Shown here: one piece after another, positions 57,075 through 64,000 of the stretch | Position numbering within the stretch: the stretch's first letter is position 1 | How the letters are laid out: each line of letters starts with the position of its first letter | NCBI GenBank assembly: GCA_001898505.1 | Contig: MKTZ01000025.1 | Coordinates: forward strand, 186,001 to 250,000 | From: Sphingobacteriales bacterium 50-39 | GTDB taxonomy: Bacteria > Bacteroidota > Bacteroidia > Chitinophagales > Chitinophagaceae | Length of the DNA: 64,000 nucleotides | Direction: 5' to 3' | Program-made: the position numbers and the translations under genes | The notes under the pieces: generated by a model | Databases searched by the model: none | What the model was told of the DNA's origin: nothing | The model's input: only the letters and a program-made list of their open reading frames with translations

Positions 57075-57959
57075 CTAGCGAAGATCTTGCGGGTGGAACC
57101 TAAAATGTGGCCTGCCTTCAGTGATGAAGTTGAATAGATAGTCCTTAATTACCATATCCCAACCTTCAGAACACCTCGCATAACACTCCTTTTTGGGAGT
57201 GAGGCCTTCATGAGTGAAGTGAAGAACAGTAATACCACCCTTGCTGGTTATATCAAAGATCAATTTCGTGTTTGTCCATTCATCCTGGTCCTTTAGCCAA
57301 CTCATTTTGCTTTCCGTAATAAGCCATACAATTTTTTTGTCTGGTATAATTTCTACTATTTTTTTTTTGGAATAATGTGTGCCCGGATGATCAATGACAA
57401 ACTCATCATTCAATTTTGTGCTATCCCCTTTGAGGTCTTTACCTCCCCACCAATAGGCGATATCGGCAGTGATGCGCTTGAAGACATCGTGAGGTGGTTT
57501 TGCCATCTCAATAGTAACGGCATAACTTTTGCCATTGGTCAGGAGGCTATATAGCCTCTCTTTAATGACCATGTCACATATCTGAACCAATCGGTCATAT
57601 TCATTTTTTCGAACAACCCCGTCATAAGTAAATTTAAGCAGGGTATTGTTGCCTTTAGGCGTTAGTTCAAAGATCATTTTTGTTCCTGTCCAATCAAAGT
57701 TGTCTGTTTTGCGTAGACTCTCTGTTACAAGCCAAACAATTCTTTCGCCTGGTACGAATTCAACCACCTTGTTTTTCGAGTAATGCGAATCTCCCGTTCT
57801 GAATATAAACTGATCATTGAGTTTGACGCATTCCCCTTCCATTTCTTCAGGCCAATATTCTGAAACATCCCGGATGACATGAGTGAAAACATCATTCGGG
57901 GATTTTGCAACCTCGATTGCTACGGTGTAATTGGTGTGGATATAATTTTGACTGTCCAT
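57075..57959 (-). CDS. Tandem AHSA1/SRPBCC protein, likely target of ArsR module 3
   Basis: A 294-residue protein made of two homologous halves. Half one reads YTVAIEVAKSPNDVFTHVI, YWPEEMEGECVKLNDQFIF, HYSKNKVVEFVPGERIVWLVTES; half two reads YAVTIEMAKPPHDVFKRIT, YWWGGKDLKGDSTKLNDEFVI, HYSKKKIVEIIPDKKIVWLITES. Each is a START-like domain of about 140 residues, so the gene arose by internal duplication. Such paired domains are seen in SRPBCC proteins of Bacteroidota. Its promoter carries twin GTAAC-N6-GTTAC palindromes that match the operator of the ArsR gene at 45434. A ligand or role cannot be read from the sequence. Confidence 0.9.
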   Translation of the reverse strand: MDSQNYIHTNYTVAIEVAKSPNDVFTHVIRDVSEYWPEEMEGECVKLNDQFIFRTGDSHYSKNKVVEFVPGERIVWLVTESLRKTDNFDWTGTKMIFELTPKGNNTLLKFTYDGVVRKNEYDRLVQICDMVIKERLYSLLTNGKSYAVTIEMAKPPHDVFKRITADIAYWWGGKDLKGDSTKLNDEFVIDHPGTHYSKKKIVEIIPDKKIVWLITESKMSWLKDQDEWTNTKLIFDITSKGGITVLHFTHEGLTPKKECYARCSEGWDMVIKDYLFNFITEGRPHFRFHPQDLR

Positions 57960-57963
57960 AATT

Positions 57964-58014
57964 GGTAACTTTTAGGTTACCCAAATATATGTAACTTTAA
58001 AGTTACTAAACAAA
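57964..58014 (-). promoter_or_regulatory. Promoter and twin operators of the tandem AHSA1 gene
   Basis: On the minus strand TTTG (58014-58011), a 21-bp spacer and TATATTTG (57989-57982) form a complete promoter. GTAAC-N6-GTTAC occurs at 57991-58006 within the spacer and at 57965-57980 after the -7 element, with 10 bp between. The half-site is that of ArsR module 3 at 45766-45785; the architecture is that of modules 1 and 2. Confidence 0.75.
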
Positions 58015-58113
58015 TTTTAGGAAAAAATATTTTGAGACGGCTGTCCTATTTATTCCGATCCGATTGTTATTGCAATGTCATTTTACCATTTATTCACTAA
58101 AAACGAGTCTCAA

Positions 58114-58566
58114 ATGAATATGTTCAAGCAAATTGACCATAACAGACGCAATTTTTTAAAAAGCGCCGGTCTATTTTCGTTAAGCATCTCTCTCCCCGGT
58201 CTGGCAGGTAAGCACCTCAAACTAGCGGGTGACACCGACCCGATCGTAGAGATACATTCCGGGAATAAGGTTGCGGTTATGATCGGTATATTCACTGTAC
58301 AGCCGGAGAATGAACAAAAACTTGTCGAACTGTTCAAAGAAGGGACTTTATCCATATCCAGTAAGCAGCCCGGATATATTTCGTCCAGTTTCCACAAGGG
58401 GAGTGATTCTAAACGAGTGGTCTTATATGAACAATGGGAAAGCCAGGAACACGTCATAGCATTCACCAAAACACCGGAGGCAGGTCCATACTTTAAAAAG
58501 ATCGGAGAACTGGCAACGGTGGAAGCCATTATCTGTAATGATGTTCCCTTCGTATACCATAAATAA
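58114..58566 (+). CDS. Tat-exported antibiotic-biosynthesis-monooxygenase-fold protein
   Basis: A 150-residue protein. NRRNFLKSAGLFSLSISLPGLAG is a twin-arginine signal (RRxFLK) with its hydrophobic core. The mature domain is ABM-like: VAVMIGIFTVQPENEQKLVELFKEG, QPGYISSSFHKGSDSKRVVLYEQWESQEHVIAFTK, PYFKKIGELATVEAII. This dimeric ferredoxin-like fold includes quinol monooxygenases and heme-degrading enzymes, but ligand residues cannot be assigned. I choose ATG 58114; 58075 and 58120 are alternatives. It is divergent from the tandem AHSA1 gene, with the twin operators between them. Confidence 0.82.
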   Translation: MNMFKQIDHNRRNFLKSAGLFSLSISLPGLAGKHLKLAGDTDPIVEIHSGNKVAVMIGIFTVQPENEQKLVELFKEGTLSISSKQPGYISSSFHKGSDSKRVVLYEQWESQEHVIAFTKTPEAGPYFKKIGELATVEAIICNDVPFVYHK

Positions 58567-58673
58567 GGCAGGATCCGGCACGCCAATATTATTAAATATT
58601 TATTTTACATTTATGCCGTAAACGATTAATTGCTATTTGTATACATTCGTCGGAGATTAGAATAATCTTTAAC

Positions 58674-59207
58674 ATGCTTAGTATTAAGGAATTAAAGGAT
58701 GGAGATGAATTTTACTTCAGACAAGTGTTTGACCAATACCATCAAAAACTTTATTTCTTCATTCTTTACAAAACAAAATCCGAATATATAGCTGAAGAAG
58801 TAGCGCAGATGGCATTTACCAAACTTTGGCAATGCCGCCAAACCTTGCGGGAAGAATACACTATTTCCACACAGTTGTTCAGGATCGCCACTACAATACT
58901 TATTGATTTTTTGCGAAAGTATAATAACAAAGATGCGGTAACGGCCCGCCTGGATGGGCTGGATGTCGAGGAAGGGGTTGACAGTACAAATGAAAAAATG
59001 AGTGGCGTCGAATTGCAAAAGAGAATTTCGGAAGCCGTTAATGAACTCCCCCCCGTGAGAAAGCAGGTATTTGAGATGAGCCGTGAGCAAGGCATGTCAT
59101 ACAGAGAAATTGCTGAGACATTGTGTGTTTCTTCCAAAACGGTAGAAGCGCATATTTACAAGGCGCTGAAACAGATAAAAAAATATATCAGCGTGGTCAT
59201 CGATTAA
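58674..59207 (+). CDS. ECF sigma factor (FecI-like)
   Basis: A 177-residue sigma-70 family protein with the two ECF domains. Region 2 is FDQYHQKLYFFILYKTKSEYIAEEVAQMAFTKLWQCRQTL; region 4 is LPPVRKQVFEMSREQGMSYREIAETLCVSSKTVEAHIYKALKQIKKYI. It is followed after 18 bp by a FecR anti-sigma gene and then a TonB receptor, the standard cell-surface-signalling set of Bacteroidota. It should direct transcription of this receptor operon on arrival of a surface signal. TACATTCG at 58642-58649 is a possible -7 element. Confidence 0.95.
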   Translation: MLSIKELKDGDEFYFRQVFDQYHQKLYFFILYKTKSEYIAEEVAQMAFTKLWQCRQTLREEYTISTQLFRIATTILIDFLRKYNNKDAVTARLDGLDVEEGVDSTNEKMSGVELQKRISEAVNELPPVRKQVFEMSREQGMSYREIAETLCVSSKTVEAHIYKALKQIKKYISVVID

Positions 59208-59225
59208 TTACAAATTGAACATAAG

Positions 59226-60209
59226 TTGATAAAAGAGGAGATCATAATACATTTTTTTGAAGGCAAATGTGACGCACGGGATGCTGCTATTGTACAGGCA
59301 TGGCTCAAAGAAAACCCGGCTAAATTGAAAGAATACATAGGAGTGGAAGAATGGGAAGACTTTCAGCCGCCTCATGTTTTATCGCCTGATGTATCCGGCA
59401 GATTATGGGGCAACATCCATAAAAATACCAATGCTCCCGCAGCGCGTTATACATATTTCAGATGGATGGCGGTGGCGGCGTCGGTTATATTGGTTGTATT
59501 TCTTTCCTGGCAGTTTATTTTCAAAAAGCAAGGTGCAAGTAAAGCTGGCGCTTATCCGATGGCAAAGGCAAAAGATATTTTCAATAATGCCCTTTCCAAA
59601 AAGACGCTTACCTTAAGCGACGGTTCTACGGTAGACCTGTCGCCTAACAGCACGCTTTCTTATCCCGAAAACTTCGATTCCTTAAAAAGAGATGTAATAT
59701 TACATGGCGAAGCAACTTTTAATATAGCTAAAGACCCCGCCAAGCCCTTTTTCGTATATAGCAATTCTGTCCTGATCTCTGTTTTAGGCACCCGTTTTAC
59801 GGTAAACTCTTATGAAGCGGATAGCGCTACAAAAGTAATTTTGCATGAAGGAAGGGTCATGGTAAAGATCTCCAACTCTTCTTCCCAGGACAATAAAAAT
59901 GAATATTACCTCACTCCCGGAGATATTTTTATATTTAAAAAAGGGAATAAGCCGTCTCGCATTCTACATCTCGAAAAAGATAAAGATGGTTGCTATGTAT
60001 TCGACAACTATCCTCTCGATATAGTATTTGATCAATTGCAGATTATTTACCATACAAAGATCATATATAACAGGGCAGAATTGGGCAACCGGTCGTTTAT
60101 CGGAAAGATAGATAAAAAAGATTCGGTTTGCCATATACTTCAAAGCATTGCACTGCTCAATAACTTCCGATTGCACAGACAAGGTGATAGCTGTATTATA
60201 AGCAATTAA
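59226..60209 (+). CDS. FecR-family anti-sigma factor
   Basis: A 327-residue inner-membrane anti-sigma protein. The N-terminal cytoplasmic part (IHFFEGKCDARDAAIVQAWLKENPAKLKEYI) is the sigma-binding helical bundle. A helix at about 82-101 (WMAVAASVILVVFLSWQFIF) crosses the membrane, the FecR domain (SKKTLTLSDGSTVDLSPNSTLSYPENF, GEATFNIAKDPAKPFFVYS, VLGTRFTVNSYEAD) follows, and the DUF4974 domain (YPLDIVFDQLQIIYHTKIIYN) ends it. The only start codon before the conserved region is a TTG at 59226; a GTG or ATG does not exist in frame nearby. It would hold the adjacent sigma factor until the receptor signals. Confidence 0.93.
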   Translation: MIKEEIIIHFFEGKCDARDAAIVQAWLKENPAKLKEYIGVEEWEDFQPPHVLSPDVSGRLWGNIHKNTNAPAARYTYFRWMAVAASVILVVFLSWQFIFKKQGASKAGAYPMAKAKDIFNNALSKKTLTLSDGSTVDLSPNSTLSYPENFDSLKRDVILHGEATFNIAKDPAKPFFVYSNSVLISVLGTRFTVNSYEADSATKVILHEGRVMVKISNSSSQDNKNEYYLTPGDIFIFKKGNKPSRILHLEKDKDGCYVFDNYPLDIVFDQLQIIYHTKIIYNRAELGNRSFIGKIDKKDSVCHILQSIALLNNFRLHRQGDSCIISN

Positions 60210-60318
60210 TATATATAGCGCCAGCCCAAATTAAGTTAATATTAACAGTAAGGGTACCATCCAGGTAATGCGTATAATAAAGAAATAAAATCTTCAACCC
60301 GAAGAATAAGTTTACTTT

Positions 60319-63051
60319 ATGATTACATCCATCACCAAAACCAGGCATTTCCTGTTTATGCTATTATTGGCGGTCTGCTGTCATATTCAATTGATATCCA
60401 ATGCGCAAGATTTCAATGATATAAAGGGGCAGGTAAATGACGAGAGCGGTCAACCTGTTACCTACGCCTCTGTAACTGCAAGAAATCAAAGTACAGGTAC
60501 AACCACTACGACACAAACAGATTCTCTGGGTATTTTCATTTATCACAATTTGCCGGCTGGAGGTCCATATTCATTTGTTGTTTCACATGTGGGTTTTCAA
60601 ACGCAGACAATATCCGGATATGACATAAAATCCGATGCCAACATTTCCTTGTTGATCAAATTAAAAGCGGTAGAGAATGGGTTGAATGAAGTTATTGTTA
60701 CGGGACGTGCCGGTGCGTTAAACCGCACAAAACTTCAAACAAGCTACTCCGTTACCAGTATTGGGTACAATGCGCTGAGCTTGCAAGGACCGACAAGTGT
60801 TACCGAGACTTTAAAATCAGTGCCGGGCCTCTGGGTTGAATCGACCGGAGGTGAGGCTAGCGGCAATGTAAGAGCAAGGGGCGTTCCTGTGGATGGTTAC
60901 GGATCAATTCAGTTGTTGGAAGACGGAGTGCCGGTACAACATGATCCTGCCCTTGGCTACCTGAATGTAGACCAGGCATTTCGTTTCGATGAGACCATTC
61001 AATCCATTGAAGTTGTTCGTGGCGGCCCTTCTTCCGTATTTTATTCGAATGCGCCGGCAGGAGCGGTAAACTATATTCCCCGTGCCGTTGGTGATAAAAC
61101 AGAGGGTATTTTTAAGGTCACCGTGGGAGACTATAGCCTTAACAGAGAAGATTTTTGGCTGGGCGCTCCTATCGGTGACGGATGGAAGCTTTCCGCGGGA
61201 GGGTTTTACCGAACGGGGACAGGAGTACGTAACCCCGGGTTCACCGGTAATCATGGCGGGCAGATCAGAGCTTCTCTTGGCAAGACCTGGGGAAAATCAT
61301 CCTTTAATGTCGATTTTAAACAATTAAATGATAATGTGGTGTTTTACACAGATTATCCTGTGACCTATAATAGTAAAGGGAAAATAGTAGCTGTGTCGGG
61401 TTTTGATGGTAATTACGGAGCAATTGCCGGCGCCGAAACGCAAAGAATGAATATGATCCAGGGAGACAACAGTCTTTATCATTATGATAATTCAGTTGGA
61501 ACGGCTGTAAACAGAAGCCAGGTAACAGTTAAATTTCAGACTGAATTTTCCAATGGCTGGGTTTTGAAGAATTCACTTCGCTATGATAATACACAAACCC
61601 AGCGTAACGGTTTATTTGCGTTGAATTTATTAACTGCCGATTCATTTTATAGAGCCCAGTCAGGCCTTTTGACGCAGGCTCCGGGCGCGACGAAATTGGG
61701 GTTTCAATATGTAAATGGCGGCACATTATTTAACAATGCCAGCCAAAATGGTAACGGTCTTGTTATTCAAGGCGGATTGAGAGGCGTTACTATGCCTGTT
61801 ACAGAAGTTACAAACGATCTTCATCTTTCGCATGTTTTTTATACGGGTTCATCCAAGCATGATTTTAACTTTGGATACTATTACGCTCACTTTTCTGAGA
61901 ACTTCTCCAGGTATTCTTCAAAACTGTATCTGGACGTTCAAAACAATTCAAAATTGTTGAATATTGTTGCTTTGGATGACACTGGAAAGATAGTGCATAC
62001 CTATTCCGACAATGGAGTATCCCAGTATGGATATGAGTGGGCGGACGCCAATGGAGAACAGACGACCAATGCACTTTATGTAAGTGATGAATGGCAGGTG
62101 ACGCCGACCTTTCGTATAGATGGCGGAGTGCGTTGGGAGTATACGCAGACGGATGGAGTGGTAGGACAATCGAAAACGGTAAACTTAGGCACTTATGCGA
62201 CCTCCCAGATAACAACAGGGAACGGAATATTTCAGGGCTATAACCATCATTTTGACTACACTACCTGGACATTGGGCGCCGATTACCAGCTTTCGGACAA
62301 TATGGGCCTCTTCGGCAGGTATACTTCTGCGGCGCGGATCCCCGGATTTGCTACTTACTATAACAATGTCAATGCGACACCTGTCACCCAGACAATGGAA
62401 TTGGGTGAACTTGGGTTCAAATATGCCCGGAGGCTATACGCTGTTTATGGCACGGGATTCTGGACAAAGTATCATAACGTTGGATTTACAAATACAGTCA
62501 GCACCTTAAACGGATTCACTCAGGTGAATGCCATGGCAAACACAGAGACATTCGGTCTTGAATTCGAGGGCAGCATATATCCGGCTAAATGGTTTGATGC
62601 TTCGGTGACGGCGACATTCCAGCATGGAGAATATCAGGGACTTGTTGCAGATGTTGTTTCCGGAGGGACGCTGACGCAAAAATACAATTACAATGGTAAC
62701 AAGCTTATCAGGGTGCCGACTGTCTCTTTCAGGGTTGTCCCGGGATTCAATCTTTTTGGCAACCACCTTCGCTTGCAATCGCCGATAGAATTCGAAGGGA
62801 AGCGTTATACGGATGTTGCAAACTCCCAGGTACTGCCGGCCTATACGAAAGTTGATTTGGATGCTCAGGTAAATATTACCAGGGAAATTTCAGTTTTTGG
62901 GGTTATCGATAATCTTACGAATTCCTTAGGGCTTACAGAAGGTAATCCACGCCAGGGTGAGATCCAGAGTGCGGCAGCGGGTCAATATATATTTTTAGCG
63001 CGTCCATTGCTTGGGAGGAGTTTTAAGATCTCTTTGAGATATAAGTTTTAA
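60319..63051 (+). CDS. TonB-dependent receptor, FecA/siderophore type with CarboxypepD_reg domain
   Basis: A 910-residue outer-membrane receptor. After a signal peptide (to about residue 29, NAQ) comes a carboxypeptidase-regulatory-like domain (DIKGQVNDESGQPVTYASVTA), a plug starting NGLNEVIVTGRAGALNRT, with RARGVPVDGYGSIQLLEDGVPVQHDP and VEVVRGGPSSVFYSNAPAGAVNYI, and a 22-stranded barrel ending KISLRYKF. It lacks a separate secretin-type signalling domain, so contact with FecR may use the CarboxypepD_reg or plug region. With the sigma and anti-sigma genes it forms a three-gene signalling cluster, probably for iron-siderophore uptake. An intrinsic terminator follows at 63057. Confidence 0.94.
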   Translation: MITSITKTRHFLFMLLLAVCCHIQLISNAQDFNDIKGQVNDESGQPVTYASVTARNQSTGTTTTTQTDSLGIFIYHNLPAGGPYSFVVSHVGFQTQTISGYDIKSDANISLLIKLKAVENGLNEVIVTGRAGALNRTKLQTSYSVTSIGYNALSLQGPTSVTETLKSVPGLWVESTGGEASGNVRARGVPVDGYGSIQLLEDGVPVQHDPALGYLNVDQAFRFDETIQSIEVVRGGPSSVFYSNAPAGAVNYIPRAVGDKTEGIFKVTVGDYSLNREDFWLGAPIGDGWKLSAGGFYRTGTGVRNPGFTGNHGGQIRASLGKTWGKSSFNVDFKQLNDNVVFYTDYPVTYNSKGKIVAVSGFDGNYGAIAGAETQRMNMIQGDNSLYHYDNSVGTAVNRSQVTVKFQTEFSNGWVLKNSLRYDNTQTQRNGLFALNLLTADSFYRAQSGLLTQAPGATKLGFQYVNGGTLFNNASQNGNGLVIQGGLRGVTMPVTEVTNDLHLSHVFYTGSSKHDFNFGYYYAHFSENFSRYSSKLYLDVQNNSKLLNIVALDDTGKIVHTYSDNGVSQYGYEWADANGEQTTNALYVSDEWQVTPTFRIDGGVRWEYTQTDGVVGQSKTVNLGTYATSQITTGNGIFQGYNHHFDYTTWTLGADYQLSDNMGLFGRYTSAARIPGFATYYNNVNATPVTQTMELGELGFKYARRLYAVYGTGFWTKYHNVGFTNTVSTLNGFTQVNAMANTETFGLEFEGSIYPAKWFDASVTATFQHGEYQGLVADVVSGGTLTQKYNYNGNKLIRVPTVSFRVVPGFNLFGNHLRLQSPIEFEGKRYTDVANSQVLPAYTKVDLDAQVNITREISVFGVIDNLTNSLGLTEGNPRQGEIQSAAAGQYIFLARPLLGRSFKISLRYKF

Positions 63052-63056
63052 TTTTG

Positions 63057-63087
63057 AAAAAGCCCGGCCTTAGGTTGGGCTTTTTTA
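63057..63087 (+). terminator. Intrinsic terminator after the TonB receptor
   Basis: AAGCCCGGCC pairs with GGTTGGGCTT (two G-T pairs) over a TTA loop, then T6. It starts about 6 bp after the stop codon. Confidence 0.85.
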
Positions 63088-63177
63088 ACATACTGTATAC
63101 CCTGATTCTTTGCTTTTTCTTAGATCGGCGCAAGCCTCATCAACTTATTTCAATGTTTATATTTTAGAGTGAATGTC

Positions 63178-63468
63178 CTATCTTACCATAAGGGCCTTGC
63201 TCATGTAAATCGAATATATCAAAACGCAAAATAGATTCGTGCACGATATTAATATCAATAACCTTAGGTTTATTTTTTCCTTCTTTATTAAATAATATAA
63301 AATGAGGGTTAGGTAAATCAATATTAAAATAACTGGTAGGTACAACCCCGAGAGATAAAATAAATATCTGCTCAAAAATTTAATAACAAATGTGTTGAGC
63401 ACGAATAGAATTAAGTTCAACGCTGTTAATGACATTGCAAGCTTGTGAAATGCCATCTTGTTTGTCAT
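63178..63468 (-). CDS. Small unknown membrane protein
   Basis: A 96-residue protein with three hydrophobic helices: SLTALNLILFVLNTFVIKF, YLPVILILIYLTLILYYLI and LLILISCTNLFCVLIYSIY, with Lys-rich connecting residues (KKEKIN). The DNA is distinctly AT-rich compared with the upstream operons. No family is recognised. It lies on the same strand as, and about 80 bp downstream of, the unknown gene at the right edge. It may be a small membrane component of that neighbour's system or an orphan; the frame itself could be spurious, though the helix pattern argues for a real gene. Confidence 0.45.
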   Translation of the reverse strand: MTNKMAFHKLAMSLTALNLILFVLNTFVIKFLSRYLFYLSGLYLPVILILIYLTLILYYLIKKEKINLRLLILISCTNLFCVLIYSIYMSKALMVR

Positions 63469-63550
63469 AATTTAATCTTCTAGTTTTTAGTGTTTGGCAT
63501 CATCTAGCGTTAAAGTTCCGCGCCGGCTTCCAATATTCCTCTTTGATGTA

Positions 63551-64000
63551 CTAGAACTTATACACCTCCCTTAGCTCTTCCGACGGCCGAAATGATATCA
63601 TCCCATCCTTTCCGTTAAAGGCTTCAACGGTTTTTGTTTGTTCAGGGGTTAGGCAAGGATGAAGGCTATTATAATACCATAAGCCCTCGGCGAGGAACCA
63701 ACTATAGTTTTTGTTGGGTAACGCTATTAATCTAAAAATCCCAGGAATATTATTTTTCTTGAGAAGTGCGATCAATACGTCGGAGTTAGGCTGCATAAAT
63801 GTTCTAAATTCCTTTTGCCAAGTCGACGTTGCCCTATTAATATCCCCAAAATAAAAGTCAAAATATTCGTGTTTCAGCAAACGAGTTAGGGAAGTATCAA
63901 TATCTTGTAGCACTTTGTTTGTAGAGGGGCTATAATTGTTAAAGACCAGATAAATCTTGTCATAGGTACATGTAAAGCCGTCCTTAATTTGAAGCGTATC
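63551..64000 (-). CDS. Unknown protein, 5' end cut by window
   Basis: The frame is open from the window edge (64000) to the stop at 63551, 149 residues. The start lies outside; GTG at 63913 is only internal. The sequence (DTLQIKDGFTCTYDKIYLVFNNY..., EYFDFYFGDINRATSTWQKEFRTFMQPNSDVLIALLKKNNIPGIFRLIALPNKNYSWFLAEGLWYY, CLTPEQTKTVEAFNGKDGMISFRPSEELREVYKF) is soluble and aromatic. I do not recognise a family. Residues quoted here are fragments only. It is AT-rich like the neighbouring small membrane-protein gene. No catalytic motif is apparent. Confidence 0.5.
   Translation of the reverse strand, partial: DTLQIKDGFTCTYDKIYLVFNNYSPSTNKVLQDIDTSLTRLLKHEYFDFYFGDINRATSTWQKEFRTFMQPNSDVLIALLKKNNIPGIFRLIALPNKNYSWFLAEGLWYYNSLHPCLTPEQTKTVEAFNGKDGMISFRPSEELREVYKF

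Noticed and set aside
1-64000. CRISPR array, prophage, transposon, tRNA or rRNA genes
   Set aside because: No regularly spaced repeats, no integrase or transposase motifs, and no RNA gene signatures were seen on either strand.

Overview
The window is chromosomal DNA of a Bacteroidota member, most likely a Chitinophagaceae (Chitinophaga/Puia-like). The support is a SusC/SusD pair, a type IX secretion C-terminal sorting domain, an ECF-sigma/FecR/TonB-receptor triad, Bacteroidota promoters (TTG or TTTG, about 20 bp, TAnnTTTG) and almost no Shine-Dalgarno sequences. I see no tRNA, rRNA, CRISPR array, transposase or phage gene. Both ends cut a gene: a serpin on the left and an unknown protein on the right.

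Layout. 1-6.2 kb: secreted serpin lipoprotein (partial), mannonate dehydratase, Xaa-Pro aminopeptidase, a toxin-antitoxin pair, a Dabb protein, a MocA-like cytidylyltransferase and an SGNH hydrolase. 6.4-14.9 kb: one tightly packed ten-gene operon that looks like a pathway for an unusual CMP-activated ulosonic-type sugar. It has a GT-B transferase, SpsF-like cytidylyltransferase, split transketolase, class III aminotransferase, SDR, KdsC-like phosphatase, a NeuB-like synthase without its SAF domain, a fatty-acid-hydroxylase-family membrane protein and an SMR-type membrane protein. 14.9-18.3 kb: an Omp85-type barrel, two small proteins, and a gene-free stretch of about 870 bp crowded with hairpins. 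18.3-22.7 kb: SusC/SusD. 22.8-29.0 kb: copper-resistance cluster (HMA-AraC regulator, CopA ATPase, CopZ-like chaperone, Cys-rich secreted protein, DUF3347 protein, multicopper oxidase fused to a CopB-like barrel). 29.1-34.8 kb: YeiH transporter, AlkD-like repair protein, ECF42 sigma factor with its YciI/DGPF partner, a DHFR-family protein, the first ArsR/AHSA1 pair and a divergent peptide deformylase. 34.9-40.1 kb: YXWGXW protein, M20 amidohydrolase, GT39-like membrane protein, AraC regulator and HD hydrolase. 40.2-45.4 kb: exported three-subunit molybdenum aldehyde/xanthine oxidoreductase with XdhC, then a cupin. 45.4-47.4 kb: two more ArsR regulators, one followed by an AHSA1 gene broken by an amber codon. 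47.5-58.6 kb: MacB-type permease, a large T9SS-exported propeller/discoidin protein, a GH78 rhamnosidase, a VOC remnant, a second DHFR-family protein, a tandem AHSA1 protein and a Tat-type monooxygenase-fold protein. 58.7-63.1 kb: ECF sigma, FecR and TonB receptor. 63.1-64 kb: two unknown AT-rich genes.

Two signals stand out beyond the gene list. First, three ArsR paralogues appear to use operators of one architecture (5-bp arms, 6-bp spacer) that differ by one base per half-site: GTAAG/CTTAC, GCAAG/CTTGC and GTAAC/GTTAC. At three promoters paired palindromes bracket the -7 element with exactly 10 bp between them, and one site links an ArsR gene to a tandem AHSA1 gene 12 kb away. Second, a 37-bp double-hairpin element recurs in intergenic DNA with compensatory base changes, next to a hairpin array that contains a possible H-type pseudoknot. 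The 6.4-14.9 kb sugar operon is the best candidate for an undescribed biosynthetic system.
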